Shown here piece after piece: positions 16,386 through 25,327 of a DNA stretch of 47,231 nt (its first letter is position 1; the number at the start of each line of letters is the position of its first letter). Where the stretch lies: contig JAKLKQ010000055.1 of the NCBI GenBank assembly GCA_023150555.1, positions 1 to 47,231 of the forward strand, given 5' to 3'. The stretch comes from Planctomycetota bacterium (GTDB lineage Bacteria; Planctomycetota; SZUA-567; H5-PLA8). Under the pieces are notes generated by a model. It was given only the letters and a program-made list of their open reading frames with translations, was not told where the DNA came from and ran no database searches. A program made the position numbers and the translations under genes.

Positions 16386-18743
16386 TCAACGCCCGCCCAA
16401 GGGCACGAAGTCCATGACCTCGTCTATCGTTTCCTGCTTGTAGGCGAAGCGTTTGATCTCGTCGCCGTAGCGGATGGGCCGCAACCACACGTCCATCAGC
16501 ATCATGGAACGGGCGCTCAGGTAGTCGGCGGTGACCCGATCGATGACATCATCGAAATCCGGAATCCGTGCGGAGCGCTTGGCCTCCACCTTCAACAGGT
16601 GCACGCCGTCGTGCGCGACCACCGGACCGTGGACCTGATCCTTCTCCCAGTTCTCCCGCACGGCCACTTCGTAGATCTCCGGATACGGGCCGTTCTTGCC
16701 GTGGTAGTCCTGGGTGTCTTTGAGCCGCTCGGGATAGTTAGGCATGGCCCTGGCCTGGTCCCGGATCTGTTCCCAGGTCACCTTCTTTTCCCGGTATTCC
16801 GCCAGCCAATCCTCGGCAACATTAACCGCCCCCTGCATGCCCTGCTGGCCGGCTTCGGGGGGCACGAAGACCATCGCGTGCTCGAATCGGAACGAGACCG
16901 GTTCCCTGTAGTGCTTCTCCTTGACCATCTCGTAGTTCATGCGCAGCGTGGCCATGTAGTGCCGCTTCTCGGGCTCCAACTTGCGCAGCACGGCCTTTTC
17001 CAGGACCACGCTGGCCTCGAGGACGCGGCGGTGTTCGTCCACGGTGCTCCCGAAGCGCCACATCAGATACTCGTCCAGTTTCATCGGCGGGGCGTTGGGG
17101 TCCTTCTTCTTGCGCGCCGCGTTGATGCGATCGACCTCCAGCAGATCGGGAACCAGCGCCTTGTCGACGTCCGCCTTCGTGATGGAAATCGGCTCGAAGG
17201 GCGGTCCCTCGCCCGCCGGGGCCAGGGCGTTGTGGGCGCCGCCCAACCACTCCAGGCGGTCGGGCCCCATCTTCTTCAGCGGGCCCAGGGCGACTTCGCG
17301 GTTGATCAACCGGTCCAGCGCCTCGAAGGCTTCCACTTTCAGCAACTCGCGCCACAGCTGGCTGCGCAGGACCGGCATGTCGCCGATCTTCGCGATCACG
17401 GGATCCGTGCCGGGCGCTTCCTTCACATTCTTGGGCGGCACCACCAGCGACGCGCCGGTCAATTCGACTTCCTTGCCTGCGCGCGCGACCTGGTCCTCGA
17501 GCCACATGTCCGAGAGGTTCCACGTGGTCCAGGACACGTACGTCCGCTCGACGTCCTCGCGCGCTTCGTCGAACGTGCGCTTCTTCCCTTCGGTCACCTC
17601 CAGCATCTTCACGATGTGGTAGCCGAACCGCGTGCGGATGGGTTGCGCGCACAGCCCGTCGCTTTCCTTGCCGGCAGGCTTGAGCTCCTTGGTGGCCTGG
17701 TAGAACTCGTCGACCATCGGGCCGAGTTTGTCGTACCAACCGACGACGCCGGGACCGACCTTGGGGATCAGCAGGTCGCGAAAACTCTTGCCGGTCTTCT
17801 TGTCCGGGCGGTCGTGCGGATCCATCGAGAAGGTTCGCACCGCGTCGTCCCAACTTACCTTGCCGCTCTTGAGCTTTGCCAGCACGAGTTCGGCATCCTT
17901 CTTGGCCCGCTGCCACTCGGGGCTCAGGTCCAGCGCCCACGATTCGGGCGTGTTGTCGAGCTTGGCTCTCAGCGCCGCCTGGTCGTCTTGCCCTCCGACC
18001 TCCAGTTTGCCGATGTCCACGTTCTCCAGGCCTTCGACGATCTTCACGCCGTGGTCTCTGTACCACTTCAGGCGTTCGCGGCGTTCCTCGGCCAGCTTGT
18101 CCTTGTCGCGCGTGCCCTGCGTGAACCAGTCCTTGCGCATCAGGTTGCCCATCTGGTAGGGCGTGATCAGGATGTGCGAGGCCAGGTAGCGCTTCTGCGG
18201 CTGGAATTGGTCCTCGAACCGCGCAAAGAACTGCCGCAACTCGGCCAGCGTCGGCCGGATCCTGCGCCCGACGATCTTCCGCACCAGCAGGCGCTGCCGG
18301 ATGATCTGGTCGCGGTATTCGCCCAGCGACATCTGGTACCGCGCGCGCACGATCTCCTCGAACGTCTTCGGCGTCACGTCCCACATCGGGCGCCGGTCGT
18401 CCTCGGCGAAGCGCATGAAGTCGTTGCCGATGCCGGCCTCGTCGCGCCTCAACTGAGCTTCCAGCTCTTCTTCAGTGACGGAGATGCCCATTTCCTTTGC
18501 GCGGAGTTCGACCAGCACGCGGCGCGCGATCCGTTCGAAAGCTTCCTGTCTCGACGACCCGACCAGTTCGCGGATCAGTTCCTCGCGCGTGATCGGATGG
18601 CCAAAGACCTGGGCCACCACGGCCGGCACGTCTTCCAGTCCCTTGGGCGTGGCCGCCTCCTCGGGCGGTTTCCCGGCTTCCGCCGCGGACAACGCTGCAG
18701 CACCGAACACAACCGCGCACACGCCCAGCGCAAATCGCCGCAT
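16386..18743 (-). CDS. SurA/PpiC-like peptidyl-prolyl isomerase with tandem halves
   Basis: A 785-residue secreted or envelope protein. The signal peptide is RRFALGVCAVVFGAAALSA. A SurA_N-like helical segment (about 40-200) starts VVAQVFGHPITREELI. A rotamase-like domain at about 205-405 ends FGYHIVKMLEVTEGKK, the typical parvulin strand. The second half (about 440-785) repeats the plan more loosely, with helices followed by a region ending DGVHLLKVEAKRS. Such proteins assist folding of envelope proteins; whether both rotamase units are active is unclear. GAAGGGAG lies upstream of ATG 18743; a GTG at 18746 is an alternative. It is divergent from dsbD, which also acts on exported proteins. Confidence 0.8.
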   Translation of the reverse strand: MRRFALGVCAVVFGAAALSAAEAGKPPEEAATPKGLEDVPAVVAQVFGHPITREELIRELVGSSRQEAFERIARRVLVELRAKEMGISVTEEELEAQLRRDEAGIGNDFMRFAEDDRRPMWDVTPKTFEEIVRARYQMSLGEYRDQIIRQRLLVRKIVGRRIRPTLAELRQFFARFEDQFQPQKRYLASHILITPYQMGNLMRKDWFTQGTRDKDKLAEERRERLKWYRDHGVKIVEGLENVDIGKLEVGGQDDQAALRAKLDNTPESWALDLSPEWQRAKKDAELVLAKLKSGKVSWDDAVRTFSMDPHDRPDKKTGKSFRDLLIPKVGPGVVGWYDKLGPMVDEFYQATKELKPAGKESDGLCAQPIRTRFGYHIVKMLEVTEGKKRTFDEAREDVERTYVSWTTWNLSDMWLEDQVARAGKEVELTGASLVVPPKNVKEAPGTDPVIAKIGDMPVLRSQLWRELLKVEAFEALDRLINREVALGPLKKMGPDRLEWLGGAHNALAPAGEGPPFEPISITKADVDKALVPDLLEVDRINAARKKKDPNAPPMKLDEYLMWRFGSTVDEHRRVLEASVVLEKAVLRKLEPEKRHYMATLRMNYEMVKEKHYREPVSFRFEHAMVFVPPEAGQQGMQGAVNVAEDWLAEYREKKVTWEQIRDQARAMPNYPERLKDTQDYHGKNGPYPEIYEVAVRENWEKDQVHGPVVAHDGVHLLKVEAKRSARIPDFDDVIDRVTADYLSARSMMLMDVWLRPIRYGDEIKRFAYKQETIDEVMDFVPLGGR

Positions 18744-18882
18744 CACGCAGACTCCCTTCGTTCAGGTAAGGCCCCGTGCCAACAATCTAGCATATATCTG
18801 CCCCCGATTGAACAAGCTCGCCGGGCCTGGAATCCGGGAATCCCGGAGGCCTTTAGATACATGTGGAGGGACGTGCGGACGG

Positions 18883-18888
18883 TATAAT
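18883..18888 (+). promoter_or_regulatory. -10 element for dsbD
   Basis: A perfect TATAAT lies 26 bp before the proposed GTG start. No good -35 hexamer is visible 16-18 bp upstream. GGAG at 18901-18904 is the probable ribosome binding site. Confidence 0.4.
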
Positions 18889-18914
18889 CCCTTCGGCTCC
18901 GGAGCTATTTTCCA

Positions 18915-20927
18915 GTGCATGAATTTCGGCAAGAACCCAACGCGTGGTACAGCCTGGCGCGGGCGATTTCCGCGCCGATGGCGCTCGCCTTTGCCCTTGC
19001 GCTCCTTGTGGCGGCCCCGGTTCAGGCCCTGGATTTCCGTCCGCCCCAATCCGCCGAGCCGGTCTGGACGGTCGAGACCCCGGAACTCTCCGGCGCGCGA
19101 GGCGAGACCGTCACGCTGAAGGTGAAGACCGCCGTCCCGGACGGCTGGGTGATCTATTCGGCCAACCCGCCCAAGGCTCAGTTCGCGCCGTTCACCAAGT
19201 TCACCGCACCCGAGGGCGCTCCCGTTTCGGTCGGTTCTCCGGTAAAGCACGGCGAAGAACCGCACGTGAAGCACGAGGAACTCTTCGGCGGCGACGTGGA
19301 ATACTTCGTGAAGCAGGCGATCTTCCTGGTGCCGCTGCGCATCGATCCGGCGGCCGCGCCGGGCAAGGTGGAAGCCAAGGTGTTGGCCACCGGCCAAATC
19401 TGCGAGGAAGGGGTCTGCGTGCCCTTCCGCGACGTGCCGCTGGCGTTCACGCTCGTGGTCAGCGATGCGCCACCGGTGGCCGAAGCGACGTCCCCAACCG
19501 AAAAGACCGCGGCCGCCGCGCCGCCGGCGGCGAAGACCGGCACGGCGATGGAGAAATTCGAGGCCAAGGCCGAGGCCCTGGAGAGCGACAGCGGCCTGGG
19601 CGCGTACCTGTGGCTGGCGGTGCTGGGCGGCCTGACCGCGCTGCTGACACCCTGCGTCTTCCCGATGGTGCCGATCACGGTGAGCTTCTTCACCAAGCGC
19701 AAGCAGGCGACGCGCGGGCGCGCGGTGCTGGAGGCCGGCGTGTACTCGCTGGGCATCGTGCTCACCTTCACCCTGCTGGGCGTGCTCTGCGCGCTGCTGC
19801 TGGGCGCGACGGAACTCAATCGCTTCGCCGCCAATCCATGGGTGAACATCGCCATCGCCGCGCTCTTCCTGCTGCTGGCACTGAACCTCTTCGGGTTCTA
19901 CGAGATCCGCCTGCCGACGGCGCTGCTGGACCGCCTCAACCGCAAGGCGGGCGAAAGCGAAGGGCTGGGCTCGGTAGTGCTGATGGCGCTTGTCTTCTCC
20001 ATCACCTCCTTTACCTGCACCGGCCCGTTCATCGGCGGCGTCCTGGCCGCCGCGGCGACAGGCGAATGGATACGCCCGGTGCTGGGCGCGGCAACCTTCT
20101 CCGCGGTCCTCGCGGTGCCCTTCTTCCTGCTCGCGCTGTTCCCCTCGTGGCTAAAAAAGCTCCCCAAGGCGGGAGGCTGGCTGAACTCGGTGAAGGTGGT
20201 GATGGGCTTCCTGGAAGTGGCCGCGGCGCTGAAGTTCGCCAGCAACGCGGACCTGGTCAAGCAGTGGGGCCTGCTCAAACGCGAGACCTTCCTGGTGCTG
20301 TGGATCCTCTGCGCCGTAGCCATCGCGCTGTATCTGCTGGGGCTCTTCCGCTTTCCGCACGACAGCAAGGTCGAACGCCGCAGCGCGCTGCGCTATGCAC
20401 TGGTCGCCGTGTTCCTGGCGCTGGCCGCATGGCTGGGGACGGGACTGGCCGGACACAAGTTGGGCGAACTCGACGCCTTCATGCCGCCCGCGAACTACGC
20501 CGGCCACGGTGAGGAAGGCTGGCATCCGGACTTCGACGGCGTACTCGCCGATGCGAAAGCCACCGGCAAGCCGATCTTCCTCGACATCACCGGCATCACG
20601 TGCCTGAACTGCCGCCAGATGGAGGAACTCGTCTTCGTAAAGCCCGAGATCCAGAAGCTGCTGGAACGCTACGCCCGCGGGCGGCTGTACGTGGACAAGG
20701 ACGAGACCCCCGAAGAACGCGCGCGCAGCGAGCGCAACCGCACCTTGCAGTCCGAACGCTTCAAGACCGCCGCGCTGCCGCTGTACGTGCTGATGGACAG
20801 CGACGGCCGGGTCCTGCACGTCACCGGGTACACGCCCGACGCGCAGGAATTCGCGGAGTTCCTGCGCATGGGCCTGAACGCCGACTCGGCCCAATCGCCC
20901 GGCACCAGCACCTATAAAGGAGGCTGA
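18915..20927 (+). CDS. Thiol:disulfide interchange protein DsbD
   Basis: A 670-residue inner-membrane protein that carries reducing power from cytoplasmic thioredoxin to the periplasm. All three DsbD parts are visible. The N-terminal alpha domain carries CEEGVC near residue 161. The central membrane domain (about 228-525) has the redox motifs LTPCVFPM and TCTGPFIGG. The C-terminal thioredoxin-like gamma domain has the CLNC active site (Cys563, Cys566). A hydrophobic signal or anchor segment lies near residues 20-40. The start is GTG at 18915 with GGAG 10 nt upstream; ATG 18978 is an alternative that shortens the leader. It is divergent from the SurA-like gene. Confidence 0.93.
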   Translation: MHEFRQEPNAWYSLARAISAPMALAFALALLVAAPVQALDFRPPQSAEPVWTVETPELSGARGETVTLKVKTAVPDGWVIYSANPPKAQFAPFTKFTAPEGAPVSVGSPVKHGEEPHVKHEELFGGDVEYFVKQAIFLVPLRIDPAAAPGKVEAKVLATGQICEEGVCVPFRDVPLAFTLVVSDAPPVAEATSPTEKTAAAAPPAAKTGTAMEKFEAKAEALESDSGLGAYLWLAVLGGLTALLTPCVFPMVPITVSFFTKRKQATRGRAVLEAGVYSLGIVLTFTLLGVLCALLLGATELNRFAANPWVNIAIAALFLLLALNLFGFYEIRLPTALLDRLNRKAGESEGLGSVVLMALVFSITSFTCTGPFIGGVLAAAATGEWIRPVLGAATFSAVLAVPFFLLALFPSWLKKLPKAGGWLNSVKVVMGFLEVAAALKFASNADLVKQWGLLKRETFLVLWILCAVAIALYLLGLFRFPHDSKVERRSALRYALVAVFLALAAWLGTGLAGHKLGELDAFMPPANYAGHGEEGWHPDFDGVLADAKATGKPIFLDITGITCLNCRQMEELVFVKPEIQKLLERYARGRLYVDKDETPEERARSERNRTLQSERFKTAALPLYVLMDSDGRVLHVTGYTPDAQEFAEFLRMGLNADSAQSPGTSTYKGG

Positions 20928-20950
20928 TTCCCACGGCCGTTGAGCCTCCT
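20918..20950 (+). terminator. Stem-loop overlapping the dsbD stop
   Basis: AGGAGGCT (20918-20925) pairs perfectly with AGCCTCCT (20943-20950) around a 17-nt loop. The left arm includes part of the stop codon. No T-run follows, so factor-independent termination is uncertain. Confidence 0.4.
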
Positions 20951-21338
20951 CGGGGATCAAATTTCCATACGCTCAAGTCGGTTTTCGGTCCCGGTTCCGG
21001 GCGAGATTTAGGCAGCCAAACCCCCATTAAATCTGCTTACCCTGGACCAATTGAGTTAACTGCCAGTTCACAAGGTGCGTGGTGAAAAGCCCGCAACGCC
21101 ACATCGTGCATGAAAAGTTTTTTTAAAGCCCTAAATAGCCTCATATAATCTGTTTTATATCAACAGTTTACGACAATGAACATGGTGCTTGTTTTAGGGG
21201 CCTCGAAAAAGTGAGTCCTTGACTTTGATCCAGCCAATCCTGTATTGCTCCGCCCCCACGGTCGATAGGCCATGAAGGCAGCATCTGGGACACTGCAGCA
21301 TAGTTAAGGAGGCGGAAGCCTCAGGGGGGAGTACCGAA
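20951..21338 (+). promoter_or_regulatory. topA leader region with two promoter candidates and a pre-SD hairpin
   Basis: No gene is visible. A relatively AT-rich block (21115-21180) contains TATAAT at 21144-21149 with a poor -35. A better promoter is TTGACT (21219-21224) and TGTATT (21241-21246), 16 bp apart, giving a leader of roughly 85 nt. Near its end, AAGGAGG (21306-21312) is partly enclosed in a hairpin, GAGGC (21309-21313) with GCCTC (21318-21322) and a GGAA tetraloop. The functional ribosome binding site GGGGGGAG follows at 21324-21331. Confidence 0.5.
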
Positions 21339-24110
21339 TTGGTGGCACGCAAGAAGAGCAAAAAGACCAAGGACAGCCAGAACGGTGAGGACAGCTCGGG
21401 CAAGGCCCTGGTCATCGTGGAGTCCCCGGCCAAGGTCCGCACCATTAAGAAGGTGCTGGGCCGCGACTACGTCGTGAAGGCTTCCGTCGGCCACGTCCGC
21501 GACCTGACCAAGAGCAAGAAGAAGGATGAGAAGGACGCCATCGTCATCGGCATCGCGAAGGACTTCGAGCCCACCTACGAGACGCTGGACAGCAAGCGCA
21601 AGGTCCTCGACGACCTGCGCAAGGCCGCCAAGGATGTCGAGACCGTCTACCTCTGCCCCGACCCCGACCGCGAAGGCGAGGCCATCGCGTGGCACCTGAA
21701 GGAGGCGCTGAACCTAAAGGCCGAGCAGGCCCTTCGCGTGACGTTCGACGAACTGACGCCGCGCGGGATCCGTGCCGGCTTCGACCATCCGCGCAAGATC
21801 GACATGGACCTGGTCAACGCGCAGCAGGCGCGCCGCGTCCTCGACCGCATCGTCGGCTACAAGCTCTCACCGCTGCTGTGGGACAAGATCAGCCGCGGGC
21901 TCTCCGCCGGCCGCGTGCAGTCGGTGGCCGTGCGCCTGATCGTCGAACGCGAGCGCGAGATCGACGAATACCAGGCGCAGGAATACTGGAAGGTCGCCGG
22001 GCGCTTCGCGCACGCGGGCCAGGCCTTCGAGGCCGAGCTTCGCGCGCTGGACGGCCGGCAGGTGGTCAGTTCGGCCGACGACCTGGAAAAATTCCGCGTC
22101 CAGGACGACAAGGTTTCCGTCAGCGGCATTCAGCGCGCGCTGCTGGGCACCGTCGCCGACGCCCAGGCCATCGTCGAGGCGCTGGCCGGCAAGAGCTTCG
22201 AAGTCTCCAGCTACGAAGAGAAGGAAGTCCAGGACCGGCCCTACCCGCCCTTCGCCACCAGCCAGCTGCAGCAGGCCGCCGTCAACAAGCTGGGGTACGA
22301 CACGAAGCGGACCATGCGCATCGCGCAGCAGCTCTACGAAGGCGTGCCGCTGGGCGAGGCCGGGCCGACCGCGCTGATCACGTATATGCGCACCGACAGT
22401 TTCCGCATCGCGCCCGACGCGCTTAACGAGTGCCGCGCGTACGTTGAGAAGGCCTTCGGCGACAAGTACGTTCCCGAGAAGCCCAACTTCTACAGTTCGC
22501 GCAAGGGTTCGCAGGACGCCCACGAATGTATTCGGCCCACCAACGTGAGCCTGGCGCCCGACGAGGTGAAGAAGTACCTCAGCGACGAACAGTACAAGCT
22601 CTACCGCCTGATCTGGCAGCGCTACGTCTCCTCGCAGCTGCGCCCGGCCGTCTGGAACGCCACCACCTGCGACCTGGCCGCCCAGGGCGCCGGCACGCGC
22701 AACGCCGTCTTCCGCGCCACGGGGCGCGTCCTGAAGTTCGAAGGCTGGCTGGTCGTATACGGCGGCGCGCAGGCCGTGGCCGCCACGCACCTGGACGCCT
22801 CCGCCGCCGACCGCGAGAAGGGCGACGAAGAGACCGACGAGGCCGAAGACAAGCCGTCCCGCAAACGCAAGAAAGGGCCGCAGATCCTGCCCGCCATGAA
22901 GACCGGCGACAAGCCGAAGGCCGACGGCATCGAGGCCGGACAGTACTTCACGCAGCCGAAGGCGCGATTCAACGAAGCCAGCCTGGTCAAGACGCTGGAA
23001 CGCGAAGGCATCGGACGCCCCAGCACCTACGCGACGATCATCAGCACCATCCAGGACCGCGGGTATGTCGAGAAGGTCGTCTTCCGCGGGATGCTGGAGG
23101 TCCCCGACGACGTGAAGGGCCTGGAGCTCGTTTCCGGCTCGGCGCGGGGCGTCGCGAACGCCGACACCGGCACGCGCGTGACGCTGAAGATCGGGAAGTT
23201 CGAGTGCACCGTGCCCAAGGGCAAGCAGCTCAAGACCGCCGATCCGTCCAAGGCCCCGCCGCCCAGCCAGGAGCCGCCCTTCGTCAAGGGTACCGGCGGG
23301 CGCGGCAGCTTCGTGCCCACGTCCCTGGGCATGGTGGTCAACGACAGCTTGGTCGGGCACTTCGACCACTCCATCATGAACCTCGGCTTCACCCGCATGA
23401 TGGAAGCGGAACTCGACAAGATCGAAGAAGCGCACCTGGACTGGAAGGTGGTGCTGCAGGAGTTCTACGGTCCGTTCACCGAGGACCTGGCCGAGGCCAA
23501 GGAAGGCATCGTCGCGACCAAGGGCAAGGGCGAACTGACCGACGTCGAATGCCCCGAATGCAGCGCGCCCATGGAGCGCCGCCTGAACCGCTACGGCCTG
23601 TACCTGCGCTGCTCCAAAGCCCCTGACTGCAAGGGCACGCTGCGCCTGGACGCCAAGGGCAACATCCAGGCCAAGGCCCCCAACATTCCCACCGGCATCA
23701 AGTGCGACCTCTGCGGCTCGGACGTCATTCGCGCGACCGGGCGCTTCGGCCCGTACCTGTGCTGCGAGAAGTACCCCGAGAAGCAGTGCACGTTCACCAT
23801 GCGCATCAACAAGGAAGGCCGCCCCCTGCGCAAGTTCGCGCCCATCCCAACGAACCTGACCTGCGAGAAGTGCAAGTCGCCGATGGTGGTACGCATCACC
23901 TGGCGCGGCAAAACGCGCAAGCCCTTCCTGAGCTGCAGCGCGTACCCGAAGTGCCGCGCCGCGCAGGACCTGCCCGAGGAACTGAAGAAGGAAGGCGAGA
24001 TCGCCCTGGCGCAGTGGCGCGACACCGACGCCCGGAACCAGGCCGACTGGCAGAAGCTCCAGGCCAACCTGGCCGCGACCGAATCCGGGAACGGCAACGG
24101 CCACGGCTGA
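21339..24110 (+). CDS. topA: DNA topoisomerase I
   Basis: A 923-residue type IA topoisomerase that relaxes negative supercoils. The TOPRIM domain opens LVIVESPAKVRTIKKVLG and has DPDREGEAIAWHL. The catalytic tyrosine is Tyr349 in ITYMRTDSFR. The C-terminus carries three four-Cys zinc fingers (from CPECSAPM, CDLCGSD and CEKCKSPM). A Lys/Glu-rich insertion (about residues 490-515) interrupts the toroid region, and the N-terminus begins with a Lys-rich stretch. The start is TTG 21339, 7 nt after GGGGGGAG, or GTG 21342; both give the same protein otherwise. The gene stands alone, convergent with the dehydrogenase gene. Confidence 0.97.
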   Translation: MVARKKSKKTKDSQNGEDSSGKALVIVESPAKVRTIKKVLGRDYVVKASVGHVRDLTKSKKKDEKDAIVIGIAKDFEPTYETLDSKRKVLDDLRKAAKDVETVYLCPDPDREGEAIAWHLKEALNLKAEQALRVTFDELTPRGIRAGFDHPRKIDMDLVNAQQARRVLDRIVGYKLSPLLWDKISRGLSAGRVQSVAVRLIVEREREIDEYQAQEYWKVAGRFAHAGQAFEAELRALDGRQVVSSADDLEKFRVQDDKVSVSGIQRALLGTVADAQAIVEALAGKSFEVSSYEEKEVQDRPYPPFATSQLQQAAVNKLGYDTKRTMRIAQQLYEGVPLGEAGPTALITYMRTDSFRIAPDALNECRAYVEKAFGDKYVPEKPNFYSSRKGSQDAHECIRPTNVSLAPDEVKKYLSDEQYKLYRLIWQRYVSSQLRPAVWNATTCDLAAQGAGTRNAVFRATGRVLKFEGWLVVYGGAQAVAATHLDASAADREKGDEETDEAEDKPSRKRKKGPQILPAMKTGDKPKADGIEAGQYFTQPKARFNEASLVKTLEREGIGRPSTYATIISTIQDRGYVEKVVFRGMLEVPDDVKGLELVSGSARGVANADTGTRVTLKIGKFECTVPKGKQLKTADPSKAPPPSQEPPFVKGTGGRGSFVPTSLGMVVNDSLVGHFDHSIMNLGFTRMMEAELDKIEEAHLDWKVVLQEFYGPFTEDLAEAKEGIVATKGKGELTDVECPECSAPMERRLNRYGLYLRCSKAPDCKGTLRLDAKGNIQAKAPNIPTGIKCDLCGSDVIRATGRFGPYLCCEKYPEKQCTFTMRINKEGRPLRKFAPIPTNLTCEKCKSPMVVRITWRGKTRKPFLSCSAYPKCRAAQDLPEELKKEGEIALAQWRDTDARNQADWQKLQANLAATESGNGNGHG

Positions 24111-24252
24111 GCCATTGTAATTTCACGGATGCAGCGGCTGGAAATTCAACTGCTTAGACGATCCGCCTGTTGGCCCAGGAGCGATCCGCCCCTGGAAATC
24201 GGGTTACTCCATGCAATCCGGAAATAGACTCCCTTCCATTTTCATTTCATTT

Positions 24253-24273
24253 CCAACCCGAAATCCGCAATCG
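24253..24273. repeat. Heptad repeat island (three units, minus-strand sense)
   Basis: Read on the minus strand, the units are CGATTGC, GGATTTC and GGGTTGG. The island lies in the 165-bp gap between the convergent topA and dehydrogenase genes and ends 2 nt before the dehydrogenase stop codon. Confidence 0.55.
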
Positions 24274-24275
24274 TC

Positions 24276-25322
24276 TCAGGCCTTGCCCTGGCGCACGGCG
24301 GCGGCGCGCAACGTCAAGGCCGCCTGCGGCGCCTCGCCCTTAAAGATGCGCGCGAAATCGTCGGCGATCACGTCGGCTACACGCCAGTTGCTGTCCCGAG
24401 TGCGCCCGGCGATGTGCGGAGTGTGCACCACGTTGCGCCGGCCCAGCAGCGGATCGCCGGCGGGCACGGGCTCGCGGTCGTACACGTCGAAGGCGCCGGC
24501 CAGTTCGTCGGCGAGGATGCGCCTGCGCAGCGCCTCCATGTCCACGCACATCGCGCGCGTAACGATCATCACGATCGCGCCCTTGCGCAGGCGCGCGATG
24601 CGTTCGGCCGAGAGCAGGTTCTTCGCGGCCGGAATGCCGGGAATCGCGACCATCACCACTTCGCTGCGGTCGACCAGGGCATCGATAGCCACCGGCTCCA
24701 CGCCCCACCCCTTCACGGCCTCGGCGGGCACGTAGGGATCGTAGCCCAGAACATTCGCGCCCAGCGCGACCGACCACTTCGCCAGGCGCGAGCCGATCTG
24801 GCCCAAGCCCATCACGCCGACGGTTTTCGTACCCAGGTCCCCGTTGACGAAGCGCGGGTCGTCGTCGAACTGGCCGTAGGTGCGCTCCCAGATCGCCAGG
24901 TCCTTGTTGGCCATGCGGTGGTGCCAGTGCGTCAGCTGCCGCATCGCGCAAAGCGTCAGCGTAAAGCCGCATTCGGCGACCGACTGCGCCCAGGCGCGCG
25001 TCGAATCGATCACCGGAATTCCGCGCGCGGCCAACTCCTCCATCGGCAGGCTGCCGCCGCTGTTATCGGTCAGCACGCCCAGGGCTTTAAGGTTCCTGGC
25101 CTTTGCCATACAGTCCGCGGTAAAGGCCCCGCCGAAGTGCGAGATGGCGGCATAAGGCGCCAGGTCGGCCAACGCCGAGACCGGCACCTCCCTGTTGTCC
25201 TTGCTTACGTCCAGCACGTCGACTTCGCCCAATTCCTTCAGGCGTTCGACCATACGCGCGCGCGTGAACGGCCAACTCTTGTCGAACCCTTCGCCGGCGG
25301 TGAAAAGCAGGCGGTGCGCCAT
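24276..25322 (-). CDS. D-2-hydroxyacid dehydrogenase family protein
   Basis: A 348-residue NAD-dependent oxidoreductase of the phosphoglycerate/formate dehydrogenase family. The Rossmann motif GLGQIGSRLA follows a helical substrate domain. The catalytic set is present: Arg in IVTRAMCVD, Glu in VYDREPVP and His in TPHIAG. The exact substrate cannot be read from sequence; D-3-phosphoglycerate or another 2-oxoacid are candidates. The open frame runs back through ligA in another frame. ATG 25322 is chosen because GAAGGAG lies 8 nt upstream, within the end of ligA. Only 5 nt separate it from the ligA stop, so the two are probably co-transcribed. Confidence 0.9.
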   Translation of the reverse strand: MAHRLLFTAGEGFDKSWPFTRARMVERLKELGEVDVLDVSKDNREVPVSALADLAPYAAISHFGGAFTADCMAKARNLKALGVLTDNSGGSLPMEELAARGIPVIDSTRAWAQSVAECGFTLTLCAMRQLTHWHHRMANKDLAIWERTYGQFDDDPRFVNGDLGTKTVGVMGLGQIGSRLAKWSVALGANVLGYDPYVPAEAVKGWGVEPVAIDALVDRSEVVMVAIPGIPAAKNLLSAERIARLRKGAIVMIVTRAMCVDMEALRRRILADELAGAFDVYDREPVPAGDPLLGRRNVVHTPHIAGRTRDSNWRVADVIADDFARIFKGEAPQAALTLRAAAVRQGKA

Positions 25323-25327
25323 GATGG

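Noticed and set aside
16599..18887. Long plus-strand open frame (762 codons)
   Set aside because: It is opposite the SurA-like gene, has abnormal His/Arg/Leu-rich composition and shows no known motif.
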